Below are positions 51,804-60,662 of a stretch of 64,000 bases of DNA, piece by piece (positions within the stretch are counted from its first letter, which is position 1; each line of letters starts with the position of its first letter). A program made the position numbers and the translations under genes. Below the pieces are notes generated by a model. The model was given only the letters and a program-made list of their open reading frames with translations. It ran no database searches and had not been told where the DNA came from. This DNA comes from Pseudomonas congelans. GTDB taxonomy: Bacteria > Pseudomonadota > Gammaproteobacteria > Pseudomonadales > Pseudomonadaceae. The DNA is taken from contig NZ_FNJH01000005.1 in the NCBI RefSeq assembly GCF_900103225.1, positions 65,671-129,670 on the forward strand, in the 5' to 3' direction.

Positions 51804-53024
51804 TCAGCCTATAAAGCCGTCGCTCCTGAGGAGGGTTTCCAGGCAATGCTCGCTGATGCCGTAGAACGTCTTGAGCTCCTGAATGCGTGCCAGCAACTGG
51901 GCCGGATCGACCGGCTCGGCACGCTTGACCGCGAGGATCATCTTGTTCTTGTTGGTGTGCTCCAGCGAGATGAACTCGAACACCTTGGTTTCGTAACCGC
52001 ATGCCTCCAGCAACAGCGCGCGCAGGCTGTCGGTGACCATCTCGGCCTGCTGGCCCATGTGCAGACCGTATTGCAGCATAGGTTTCAACAAGGCAGGGCT
52101 CTGGATCTGCAGACGAATCTGTTTGTGGCAGCACGGCGAGCACATGATGATCGAGGCGCCGGAGCGAATGCCCATATGAATGGCATAGTCTGTCGCGATG
52201 TCACAGGCGTGCAGCGCGATCATCACATCCAGCGCGCTGGGCGCCACTGTACGCACGTCACCCTGCGCAAAGGTCAGGCCTGGATGATCGAGCTTCGCCG
52301 CCGCCTCGTTGCACAGCGTGACCATGTCCTCGCGCAGCTCCACACCGCTTACCAGCCCTTGCGCCTGCAAGGTGTTGCACAGGTAATCGTGGATGGCGAA
52401 GGTCAGATACCCCTTGCCTGAGCCGAAGTCCGCGACCTTGATCGGCTGATCGAGCTTGAGCGGCGATGAGCTCAATGCATGGGAAAACACTTCGATGAAC
52501 TTGTTGATCTGCTTCCATTTGCGCGACATGGCCGGAATCAGCTCATGCTGCCGATTGGTCACACCGAGGTCGGTCAGGAATGGCCGGGTAAGCTCCAGGT
52601 AGCGCTTCTTCTCGCGATCATGCCCTGCCGAAGGGGCCTGGCGTTCCTGCTGAGCCTTGCTTTTGAACAGCGTCGTCTTGCCCTTCTTGCTGAACTCAAG
52701 CTGCACCTCGTCGCTCAGCGACAGCAGATGCGCGTTCTTGAACGACGCGGGTATCAGGCCGGCAATGACCTCCACGGCTTCAGCAAGCGCGAAGTTGCTG
52801 GTGATATCGCGGGTCTTGTAGCGATACACGAAGCTCAGGCAGGGCTGCCCCTTGACGGTCAGCGGCTTGATGATAATCCGCTGCAGATCGGCCTCGCTGC
52901 CCACGTGTTTGGCCAGGACCAGCTTGACCAGCGAGTTCTGCGACAGGCTGATGTCCAGCAGCCCCAGGAACTGCGCAAGGTGATCGGTCGCAGTGCCGGA
53001 TGACGTGGGGGTAATGACTGACAT
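51804..53024 (-). CDS. Class I SAM-dependent methyltransferase (Methyltransf_32-like)
   Basis: 406 residues. An N-terminal domain without clear family (about 1-170) is followed by a Rossmann methyltransferase domain: VADFGSGKGYLTFAIHDYL near residue 200 and DVMIALHACDIATDYAI. A cysteine motif MCSPCCHKQIRLQ follows. Matches proteins annotated as methyltransferase domain 32; the substrate (RNA or small molecule) is not known. Confidence 0.8.
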   Translation of the reverse strand: MSVITPTSSGTATDHLAQFLGLLDISLSQNSLVKLVLAKHVGSEADLQRIIIKPLTVKGQPCLSFVYRYKTRDITSNFALAEAVEVIAGLIPASFKNAHLLSLSDEVQLEFSKKGKTTLFKSKAQQERQAPSAGHDREKKRYLELTRPFLTDLGVTNRQHELIPAMSRKWKQINKFIEVFSHALSSSPLKLDQPIKVADFGSGKGYLTFAIHDYLCNTLQAQGLVSGVELREDMVTLCNEAAAKLDHPGLTFAQGDVRTVAPSALDVMIALHACDIATDYAIHMGIRSGASIIMCSPCCHKQIRLQIQSPALLKPMLQYGLHMGQQAEMVTDSLRALLLEACGYETKVFEFISLEHTNKNKMILAVKRAEPVDPAQLLARIQELKTFYGISEHCLETLLRSDGFIG

Positions 53025-53443
53025 TGAAAATGTGCCTCAAGTGTCCCGACCGGGACTCGAAAAAACCAGACCGGCATTTTAGGCGCGTCGGCACGTCAAG
53101 GGCACCTCTAATTTTCAGCGACCACGCCGACTGCTCGCACGGTCCTTACACCCATGCGAAACGCATATACCCGTTAAAAAAGATTTGCGCCGAAAACCGC
53201 ACGCCTTTACTTGCGCGGCATAAAAACACAGTGGTAGTCGCAGTGGCTGATTACAAAAATCAGATAAAACGTCGCTTTGGGCACAAGAGGCCAAAAAGGT
53301 TTACAACTCGCTCTACAACTTTCTGGATCGGATCGTGTGACGAGCCAACTCTTCTGCACTGATCAGCCAGCTTGTCGAACAACTGAAGACGTACATGACA
53401 TCGTTCCACGATGTAACGCGCATCCTCTGACGCACCTTTGCTT
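53025..53443. other. Intergenic region between the methyltransferase and TPM genes
   Basis: About 420 nt with no supported gene. A GTCCCG/GGGAC hairpin (53041-53054) lies just upstream of the methyltransferase start. A minus-strand frame of 72 codons at 53260-53478 overlaps the TPM gene end, has no ribosome site or recognisable domain, and was not called. Possibly degenerate DNA. Confidence 0.4.
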
Positions 53444-54061
53444 TTATCCCAGCACCACCAACCTGTTCGGCAGTTCATTTCTGCCGTGGGTCACGGGAAC
53501 ATGATCGGCAAGCAACTCGCCACAGGCATGGATACAGCCGAGAAACCCCTGCAAAGTCTGTCCATCTCTGACCTGTTGAGTAAACACGTCGACCATCGCC
53601 TTCCAGGTATCGTTGTGCAGACGACTGGCAATACCATGGTCAACCAGGATTTCGACATACCGTTCGGCCTCGCTGACAAACACCAGAATGCCGGTTCCGT
53701 CGTGGGTCTTGTGCAGGTTCTGTTCGAGAAACTGGCGGCGCGCGAGGTTTCCGGCCCGCCAGCGCCGCACCGAAAGCGGCACCAGCAACGCCGAGACCTT
53801 CGACAGACGACATACCAGTGCCACGATAATGAACGTGCTCATCTGCGCGAGCATCAACTCGTCCGCGCTCAGCCATTGAAGGCAGTAATTGATCGTGCCC
53901 GGCAGCAGCAGGCCGATCAGCCCGGCCCAGATCAGCGGCATGTAGGCATAGTCATCGGCGCGTGAAGCCAGCACTGTGACCAGCTCGGCGTCAGTGCGCT
54001 GCTCGACGCGGTCAATCGCTTCGGCAACCTGCCGCTGTTCGTCTTTGTTCAGTAAAGCCAT
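53444..54061 (-). CDS. TPM domain membrane protein
   Basis: 205 residues. A TPM_phosphatase-type domain split around two membrane helices (about 42-60 and 70-90): RVEQRTDAELVTVLAS before them and GTGILVFVSEAERYVEILVDHGI after. Such proteins are membrane-associated with proposed roles in photosystem repair or envelope maintenance; phosphatase activity is not assured. 26 nt downstream of a second TPM protein; no lemA gene is adjacent, unlike the usual arrangement. Confidence 0.82.
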   Translation of the reverse strand: MALLNKDEQRQVAEAIDRVEQRTDAELVTVLASRADDYAYMPLIWAGLIGLLLPGTINYCLQWLSADELMLAQMSTFIIVALVCRLSKVSALLVPLSVRRWRAGNLARRQFLEQNLHKTHDGTGILVFVSEAERYVEILVDHGIASRLHNDTWKAMVDVFTQQVRDGQTLQGFLGCIHACGELLADHVPVTHGRNELPNRLVVLG

Positions 54062-54087
54062 GGTTCCCTCATTCCCGAATCAATCAG

Positions 54088-54801
54088 CTACCAGTTGCCT
54101 GAAGCACCGCCACCGCCGAAACGTCCGCCACTGCGATCAGCGGCTCTGTCGCGCGAGGACCGGGTGGCGCCACCGCGTCTGACGCTGATGATTACAATCC
54201 CCAGCACAATGAGCGTCAACACGATACCGATCAACCAGACCTGGTCGTTATTGGTCTGTTCGCCATATTCGGATATCTGCCTGGTCGGCTCAGGGTAATC
54301 GGGTATCTGCCCACCCAATGCCGCGATGATCGCGCGCGTGCCGCGCTCTATGCCGATGGCAAACCGGTTGTCGTCAAACTCCGGGGTCATCAGCATGTCG
54401 ATGATAAGAGAAGCCTGGGCGTCATTGAGACGATCCTTCAGAGCATCGCCGACCTCCATGAATACCTTGCGCTTGTCGCGATAGACCACCAGCAGAACAC
54501 TGTCATCCTTGCCGTGCAGCCCCAGGCCCCAGGTGTCACCGAGCCGGGAGCCGAACTCTTCGATGCTCGTGCCCTGCAGATCAGCGAGGGTCACGACCAC
54601 CACCCGCTCCCCGGTCGCCTTTTCATGGGCACTCAGAAGTCTGGCCAGACGAACCGTAGTCTGGCTGTCGAGCATTTGTGCGGCATCCACCACACTGCCG
54701 GTCATCGGCGGAAAAACCAGTGCGGATGGCTCCGCCTCGGCACGCAATACCCCTCCCAACAGCATCACCACGTACAGCATCCACTGTGAAACAGACTTCA
54801 A
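54088..54801 (-). CDS. TPM domain protein, YgcG-like, with Gly-rich tail
   Basis: 237 residues from a TTG start at 54801, selected because GGAGG lies 9 nt upstream and it gives a signal peptide (MKSVSQWMLYVVMLLGGVLRAEA); a longer open frame reaches 54936. Periplasmic TPM domain (GSVVDAAQMLDSQTTVRLARLL...VVVVTLADLQG...GLGLHGKDDSVLLVV), one TM helix (about 185-203), then RDRAADRSGGRFGGGGASGNW, the glycine-rich end typical of this family. Forms a pair with the downstream TPM gene. Confidence 0.82.
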   Translation of the reverse strand: MKSVSQWMLYVVMLLGGVLRAEAEPSALVFPPMTGSVVDAAQMLDSQTTVRLARLLSAHEKATGERVVVVTLADLQGTSIEEFGSRLGDTWGLGLHGKDDSVLLVVYRDKRKVFMEVGDALKDRLNDAQASLIIDMLMTPEFDDNRFAIGIERGTRAIIAALGGQIPDYPEPTRQISEYGEQTNNDQVWLIGIVLTLIVLGIVIISVRRGGATRSSRDRAADRSGGRFGGGGASGNW

Positions 54802-54949
54802 AATCCAGACCTCCAGTGTTTTTTTGAATCCATTGAAACGACCCGCCTTAGCCAAAACACAAGTTCCCCGGCATAATCCACCGCCAACACCTGAAGCGAT
54901 CACTATTTCATCGAACAGGGTCTGTACAAAAATCATTCAAACCGCCATT

Positions 54950-54979
54950 TTCGTACACACCTTGGGGAGACTTCGTACA
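54950..54979 (+). promoter_or_regulatory. Direct repeat upstream of bglX
   Basis: TTCGTACA occurs at 54950-54957 and again at 54972-54979, spaced 22 nt start to start (about two helical turns). A third GTACA lies at 54924. This is in the 300-nt gap upstream of bglX, which otherwise shows no gene. It may be an operator for a transcription factor. Confidence 0.35.
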
Positions 54980-55101
54980 GTGAAGCGGATAGCAACTATC
55001 CTTGCATCCCGTGCGAACCATAACGCCAAAGGTCCATAACCCAAAAACTGGCTGTCGGACATTAAACGCGAGTTACTGACAAAAGCCTTGAGAAATCATT
55101 C

Positions 55102-57399
55102 ATGAATAAGCTGTGTTTATTAGGTTTGCTGGTCGGTATGGCCAGTCAGTCGGTGATGGCCCAGACCACTGCCGCCACGGACAATACAACGCTTCAGGCC
55201 AAGAATGCCTTCATCGGCAAACTCATGAAACAAATGACTCTGGACGAAAAGATCGGTCAGCTACGACTCATCAGTATCAGTTCGGAAATGCCACAGCCGC
55301 AAATTCTCAAGGAAATTGCCGCCGGAAGGATCGGCGGCACGTTCAACTCGATTACCCGTTCGGAAAATCGTCCGCTGCAGGAAGCCGCAGTCGCCAAAAG
55401 CCGCCTGAAAATTCCGATGTTCTTTGCCTATGACGTGGTTCACGGTCATCGCACGATTTTTCCGATCAGCCTGGGTATGGCCGCCAGCTGGGACATGGAC
55501 GCCGTCGCACTGATGGGCAGGGTCTCGGCCAAAGAAGCCAGTGCCGACAGTATCGACATGACCTTCGCCCCCATGGTGGATATTTCCCGCGACCCTCGCT
55601 GGGGCCGCAGCTCCGAAGGTTTCGGTGAAGACACCTACCTGGTGTCACGCATTTCCGACGTGATGGTCAGGTCCTTCCAGGGCAAGAACGTCGCCGCCAA
55701 CGACAGCATCATGGCCGCCGTCAAACACTTCGCGCTGTATGGCGCGGTAGAAGGCGGGCGCGATTACAACACCGTGGACATGAGCATGACGCGCATGTAC
55801 CAGGACTACCTGCCGCCCTACAAGGCCGGCATCGATGCCGGCGCCGGCGGCATCATGGTTGCGCTCAACTCGATCAACGGCGTCCCGTCGACCTCCAACA
55901 AATGGTTGATGCAGGACCTGTTGCGCAAGGACTGGGGCTTCAAGGGAGTGACCATCAGTGACCACGGCGCACTCAAGGAGCTGATCGACCACGGCGTGGC
56001 CAAGGATTTCCGCGAGGCCGCCAAGCTGGCGATCAAGGCGGGCGTCGACCTGAGCATGAACGACGCGGCCTATGGCGAGCAGTTGCCCGGCCTGGTGAAA
56101 GACGGCGAGGTCTCCATGAAGGAAATCGACAGCGCCGTGCGTGAAGTGCTGGGTGCCAAATACGACATGGGCCTGTTCGCCTCGCCTTACGGTCGCATCG
56201 GCGTTGCCGCCGATGACCCTGCCGATACCTATTCCGATGACCGCCTGCACCGTGCCGAAGCTCGCGATGTGGCGCGCAAGACACTGGTGCTGCTGAAAAA
56301 CCAGAACGAGACACTGCCGCTGAAGAAACAAGGCACCATCGCGGTGATCGGCGGACTGGCGCAAAGTCACCTCGACATGCTCGGCAGCTGGTCGGCAGCC
56401 GGTCGTCCAAACCAGTCGGTGACGGTATATGAAGGGCTGGCCAATGCCGTCGGCGACAAGGCCAAGCTGGTTTACGCACGCGGCGCCAATGTCAGTGACA
56501 ACGAACACGTCCTCAACTACCTGAACTTCATCGAGAAGGAAGTAGAGATCGACCCGCGTCCAGCGCAGGAAATGATCGACGAAGCGGTCAAGGTCGCCGA
56601 GCAGGCCGATGTGATCGTTGCCGTGGTCGGTGAGTCGCGTGGCATGTCCCATGAATCGGCCAGCCGCAGCAGCCTGAACATTCCGGGCAAGCAGCGTGAC
56701 CTGATCAAGGCGCTCAAAGCCACCGGCAAGCCGCTGGTTCTGGTGCTGATGAATGGTCGTCCGCTGGTGCTGGTCGACGAACAGGAACAGGCCGACGCCA
56801 TGCTCGAAACCTGGTTCCCGGGCACCGAAGGCGGCAACGCCGTGGCTGATGTGCTGTTCGGCGACTACAACCCGTCGGGCAAGCTGGCCATGTCGTTTCC
56901 GCGCTCGATCGGTCAACTGCCGGTCTACTATGCGCACCTGAACACCGGCCGTCCGTATCACGAAGGCAAGCCAGGCAACTACACCTCGCATTATTTCGAG
57001 GAGCCCAATGGCCCGCTGTTCCCGTTCGGTTATGGTCTGAGCTACACCCAGTTCGACGTCTCGGACATCAAGCTGTCGGACGCCAGCATGACGCGCAAAG
57101 GCAAGCTCACGGCCAGCGTGACCGTGAAGAATACCGGCAAGGTAGCCGGTGCAACCGTTGTGCAGTTGTATCTGCATGACGTAGTGGCGTCGATCAGCCG
57201 TCCGGTAAAAGAACTGAAGAACTTCGAGAAAGTGATGCTTGAGCCTGGAGAAGAAAAGGTTGTTACCTTCACCCTCAGTGAAGACGACCTGAAGTTCTAC
57301 AACAGCGAGCTCAAGCACGTGGCAGAACCTGGCGAATTCAAGGTCATGATCGGCCTGGACTCGCAAGCAGTGAAAGAAGCGACCTTCAATCTGTTGTAA
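55102..57399 (+). CDS. bglX: Periplasmic beta-glucosidase (GH3)
   Basis: 765 residues with a signal peptide ending at VMA-Q. GH3 N-terminal TIM barrel (about 30-370) with nucleophile Asp in GVTISDHGALKEL, alpha/beta sandwich domain (about 400-640) and C-terminal fibronectin-III-like domain (about 680-760). Matches BglX in length and in LRLISISSEMPQP. Hydrolyses beta-glucosides in the periplasm, useful for plant-derived sugars. Monocistronic; an unusual hairpin follows (57401-57451). Confidence 0.94.
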   Translation: MNKLCLLGLLVGMASQSVMAQTTAATDNTTLQAKNAFIGKLMKQMTLDEKIGQLRLISISSEMPQPQILKEIAAGRIGGTFNSITRSENRPLQEAAVAKSRLKIPMFFAYDVVHGHRTIFPISLGMAASWDMDAVALMGRVSAKEASADSIDMTFAPMVDISRDPRWGRSSEGFGEDTYLVSRISDVMVRSFQGKNVAANDSIMAAVKHFALYGAVEGGRDYNTVDMSMTRMYQDYLPPYKAGIDAGAGGIMVALNSINGVPSTSNKWLMQDLLRKDWGFKGVTISDHGALKELIDHGVAKDFREAAKLAIKAGVDLSMNDAAYGEQLPGLVKDGEVSMKEIDSAVREVLGAKYDMGLFASPYGRIGVAADDPADTYSDDRLHRAEARDVARKTLVLLKNQNETLPLKKQGTIAVIGGLAQSHLDMLGSWSAAGRPNQSVTVYEGLANAVGDKAKLVYARGANVSDNEHVLNYLNFIEKEVEIDPRPAQEMIDEAVKVAEQADVIVAVVGESRGMSHESASRSSLNIPGKQRDLIKALKATGKPLVLVLMNGRPLVLVDEQEQADAMLETWFPGTEGGNAVADVLFGDYNPSGKLAMSFPRSIGQLPVYYAHLNTGRPYHEGKPGNYTSHYFEEPNGPLFPFGYGLSYTQFDVSDIKLSDASMTRKGKLTASVTVKNTGKVAGATVVQLYLHDVVASISRPVKELKNFEKVMLEPGEEKVVTFTLSEDDLKFYNSELKHVAEPGEFKVMIGLDSQAVKEATFNLL

Positions 57400-57400
57400 A

Positions 57401-57451
57401 CCCTGTGCATGGCGCGTTCACGAGCGTTCGCCCGGGAACGCGCCAGCAGGG
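57401..57451 (+). terminator. Long hairpin after bglX
   Basis: GGCGCGTTC (57411-57419) pairs perfectly with GAACGCGCC (57436-57444), extended by CCCTG (57401-57405) with CAGGG (57447-57451). It lies just past the bglX stop and before dctB. There is no T-tract, so it may block 3' decay or terminate weakly. Confidence 0.5.
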
Positions 57452-57468
57452 TCCGATCAGGCTGAGAT

Positions 57469-59226
57469 ATGACGCTCAAGCATCGCTACTGGCGCATTAC
57501 CCTGTACGTGCTGCTGATCCTGGCCGGTGCGGCCCTGTCCGCCGGGCTCGCGATGCGTCAGGCCCAGCGTCACGCAATGTCGGAAGATGCCGCGCGTGCC
57601 GAAGGACAGCTGGCACTGTATGCCAACACCCTGCACACCCTGATCGAGCGCTATCGCGCCCTGCCCTCCGTCCTGGCGCTGGACCCGGAAATTCGTGCCG
57701 CGCTGAGCGGCCCGGTGACCGGTGAGGTGCAGAACGCTCTCAACCTCAAGCTGGAAAAAATCAACAGCGCGGCTCATTCGTCGACGCTGGAGTTGCTCGA
57801 CCTGCATGGTCTGGCGATTGGCGCGAGCAACTGGCGCACGCCCAATAGCTATGTCGGCCACAACTACGCTTTTCGACCCTACTTCCTGCAAACCCGCGCC
57901 AAGGGCACCGGGCGCTTTTACGCGGTGGGTGTGACCACCGGGATTCCCGGGTACTTTCTGTCCAGCGCGGTATTGAGTGATACCGGTGGGTTCATGGGGG
58001 CGATGGTCGTCAAGCTGGAGTTCCCGAGCCTTGAGCAAGAGTGGAATCAGGGTGAGGATCTGCTGCTGGTCAGCGATGAGAAAGGCATCGTATTCATCGC
58101 CAATCAACCGGACTGGCGCTATCGCGAGCTGCTGCCGATCTCGGTGGAAGACCGTGCCAACCTGTTGCGCACCCGCCAGTACGACAAGAAGGTGTTGTCA
58201 CCGCTGCGCAGCCGGGTCATCGACAGCTTCAGCGAAAACAGTCATCTGAGCCGTGTCGAAGGTCCGTACGGCACCACGGATTATCTCTGGCAGTCGCTGC
58301 CCCTTCCGGACGAAAACTGGACCCTGCATCTGTTGCGCAAGCCGCCCGCCTCCAGCGAAGACGTTCGCAATGCAGGATTGGCCGCTGCGGGCATCTGGCT
58401 GGCGCTGGTATTTCTGGGCCTGTTTCTCTATCAACGCTGGCGACTGGCGCGACTGAGGGAGCGCAACCGGGATGAACTGGAGCGTCTGGTGCAAGCGCGC
58501 ACGCGTGATCTGCAGACCGCGCAGGACGGCCTGGTGCAGTCGGCCAAACTGGCGGCACTGGGGCAGATGTCGGCAGCGCTGGCCCACGAAATCAACCAGC
58601 CTCTGACGGCCCAGCGTATGCAACTGGCGACCCTGCGCCTGCTGCTCGATCAGGGCCGAATCGATGAAGCCTGCAAAGCGCTGGTTCCCGTCGATCAGCA
58701 ATTGACACGTATGGCCGCCTTGACCAGCCATCTGAAAACCTTCGCGCGCAAGAGCCCCAGCGGCCTGCGCGAGAGGCTGGACCTGGCCACTGTGGTCGAT
58801 CAGGCCTTGCTGCTGCTTGACCCGCGCCTGCGTGAAGAACACGTCGACTGCGTCCTCCATCTGTCACGCCCGGCATGGGTGCGCGGCGACGCCATCCGCC
58901 TGGAGCAGGTACTGATAAACCTGCTGCGCAATGCACTGGACGCCATGCGCGAATGCCGCTCAAAGCGCCTTGAAGTGCGTATCGATGCCGTCGACAACCA
59001 GTGGCGGCTCAGCGTCAGGGACAACGGAAGCGGGATCGCAGCGGAGAATCTGCCCAGCATTTTCGATCCGTTCTTCACCACCAAACCGGTAGGCGACGGC
59101 CTGGGCCTTGGCCTCGCGGTGTCTTACGCCATCATTCATGAACTGGGCGGGCAACTGACGGCACAAAACCATGCGGACGGTGCCGAGTTCCGGTTCAGCT
59201 TGCCCAACGACTTTCTGGAGGCCTGA
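57469..59226 (+). CDS. dctB: C4-dicarboxylate sensor histidine kinase DctB
   Basis: 585 residues. N-terminal TM helix (about 10-30), a double-PAS-like periplasmic sensor (about 35-300), second TM (about 305-325), coiled coil, then a histidine kinase core: phospho-His in LAHEINQPLTAQRMQL (about 378), N-box INLLRNALDAM, G-box DNGSGIAAENLPSIFDPFFTTKPVGDGLGLGL. It senses succinate-type dicarboxylates. Followed after 6 nt by dctD. Confidence 0.92.
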   Translation: MTLKHRYWRITLYVLLILAGAALSAGLAMRQAQRHAMSEDAARAEGQLALYANTLHTLIERYRALPSVLALDPEIRAALSGPVTGEVQNALNLKLEKINSAAHSSTLELLDLHGLAIGASNWRTPNSYVGHNYAFRPYFLQTRAKGTGRFYAVGVTTGIPGYFLSSAVLSDTGGFMGAMVVKLEFPSLEQEWNQGEDLLLVSDEKGIVFIANQPDWRYRELLPISVEDRANLLRTRQYDKKVLSPLRSRVIDSFSENSHLSRVEGPYGTTDYLWQSLPLPDENWTLHLLRKPPASSEDVRNAGLAAAGIWLALVFLGLFLYQRWRLARLRERNRDELERLVQARTRDLQTAQDGLVQSAKLAALGQMSAALAHEINQPLTAQRMQLATLRLLLDQGRIDEACKALVPVDQQLTRMAALTSHLKTFARKSPSGLRERLDLATVVDQALLLLDPRLREEHVDCVLHLSRPAWVRGDAIRLEQVLINLLRNALDAMRECRSKRLEVRIDAVDNQWRLSVRDNGSGIAAENLPSIFDPFFTTKPVGDGLGLGLAVSYAIIHELGGQLTAQNHADGAEFRFSLPNDFLEA

Positions 59227-59232
59227 CCCGGC

Positions 59233-60567
59233 ATGTTGAATTCGGTCATCGTGGTAGACGACGAGGCGCCCATTCGGCAAGCCGTCGAACAATGGCTGAC
59301 GTTGTCGGGGTTCGAGGTGCAAGTCTTCGCCCGCGCCGAAGAGTGCCTGGCACACATACCGGAGCACTTCCCCGGCGTCGTGCTGACCGATGTGCGCATG
59401 CCGGGCATGAGCGGTCTGGAGCTGCTGACCCGGTTGCAAGGTGCAGACCGCGACCTGCCGGTCATCCTCCTCACCGGCCATGGCGATGTGCCGATGGCCG
59501 TGGAAGCGATGCGCGAAGGAGCCTATGACTTTCTGGAAAAACCCTTCAGCCCGGAAACCCTGATCAGCAACCTGCGGCGCGCCCTCGAGAAACGCCAGCT
59601 GGTGCTGGAAAACCGCCGCCTGCATGAGCAGGCCGATGCCAGAACCCGGCTGGACGCCACTCTGCTCGGCGTATCGCCGGGCATGCAGGCCCTGCGCCGC
59701 CAGGTGCTGGAACTGGCGCAACTGCCGGTCAACGTGATCATTCGCGGGGAAACCGGCAGCGGCAAGGAACTGGTCGCTCGCTGCCTGCACGATTTCGGGC
59801 CGCGCGCCGCCAAACCTTTTGTTGCACTCAACTGCGCGGCCATCCCGGAGCATCTGTTCGAAGCCGAGTTATTCGGCCACGAAAGCGGCGCCTTCACCGG
59901 CGCGCAGGGCAAGCGCATCGGTCGCCTGGAGTATGCCGACGGCGGCACGGTATTCCTTGATGAAATCGAAAGCATGCCAATGGCGCAGCAGGTCAAGCTG
60001 CTGCGCGTTCTGCAGGACAAGCGCCTTGAGCGGCTGGGCTCCAATCAGAGCATCGACGTCGACCTGCGCATCATTGCCGCGACCAAGCCCGATCTTCTCG
60101 AAGAGGCGCGTGCCGGGCGTTTCCGCGAAGATCTGGCCTACCGCCTCAACGTTGCCGAGCTGCGCTTGCCGCCGTTACGCGAGCGCCTCGAAGACATTGC
60201 GCAACTGTTCAGCCACTTTGCCCGCGCCGCCGCCGAGCGCGTGGGCCGGGAGCCGCCAGCGCTGGACGCAGCGCACCTGAGCCGGTTGCTCGGCCATGAC
60301 TGGCCAGGCAACGTGCGCGAGCTGGCCAATGCCGCCGAGCGGCAGGCCCTGGGTCTGGAGCAAGCCCCGCCGCAACCTGATACTCAATGGCCGGGGCATT
60401 CGCTGGCGGCGCGTCAGGAAGCCTTCGAAGCGCAATGTCTGCGCGCTTCGCTGGCCCGTCATAAAGGCGACATCAAGGCGGTGCTCAATGAACTGCAATT
60501 GCCACGGCGGACGCTGAACGAGAAGATGCAACGCCATGCTCTGGTACGCGAAATGTTTCTCGAATGA
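59233..60567 (+). CDS. dctD: Sigma-54-dependent response regulator DctD
   Basis: 444 residues. Receiver domain with Asp in VLTDVRMPGMSGLEL (about residue 53) and Lys in FLEKPFSP, AAA+ domain with Walker A GETGSGKELVAR and intact GAFTGAQ for sigma-54 contact, and a short Fis-type HTH at the end. Activates C4-dicarboxylate transport genes from sigma-54 promoters. No dct transporter gene lies in the window; the target is elsewhere. Confidence 0.94.
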   Translation: MLNSVIVVDDEAPIRQAVEQWLTLSGFEVQVFARAEECLAHIPEHFPGVVLTDVRMPGMSGLELLTRLQGADRDLPVILLTGHGDVPMAVEAMREGAYDFLEKPFSPETLISNLRRALEKRQLVLENRRLHEQADARTRLDATLLGVSPGMQALRRQVLELAQLPVNVIIRGETGSGKELVARCLHDFGPRAAKPFVALNCAAIPEHLFEAELFGHESGAFTGAQGKRIGRLEYADGGTVFLDEIESMPMAQQVKLLRVLQDKRLERLGSNQSIDVDLRIIAATKPDLLEEARAGRFREDLAYRLNVAELRLPPLRERLEDIAQLFSHFARAAAERVGREPPALDAAHLSRLLGHDWPGNVRELANAAERQALGLEQAPPQPDTQWPGHSLAARQEAFEAQCLRASLARHKGDIKAVLNELQLPRRTLNEKMQRHALVREMFLE

Positions 60568-60662
60568 AGGCTGTGCACATTCCTTAAAGCTTGTTCCGGC
60601 GATAACCGAACATTTCCAGCAGCGCCGGGTCTGCATACTGTTCACGGCTACATGAGGTCGTG

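Noticed and set aside
53260..53478. 72-codon minus-strand frame in the gap after the TPM gene
   Set aside because: Overlaps the TPM gene end, no ribosome site, no recognisable features.
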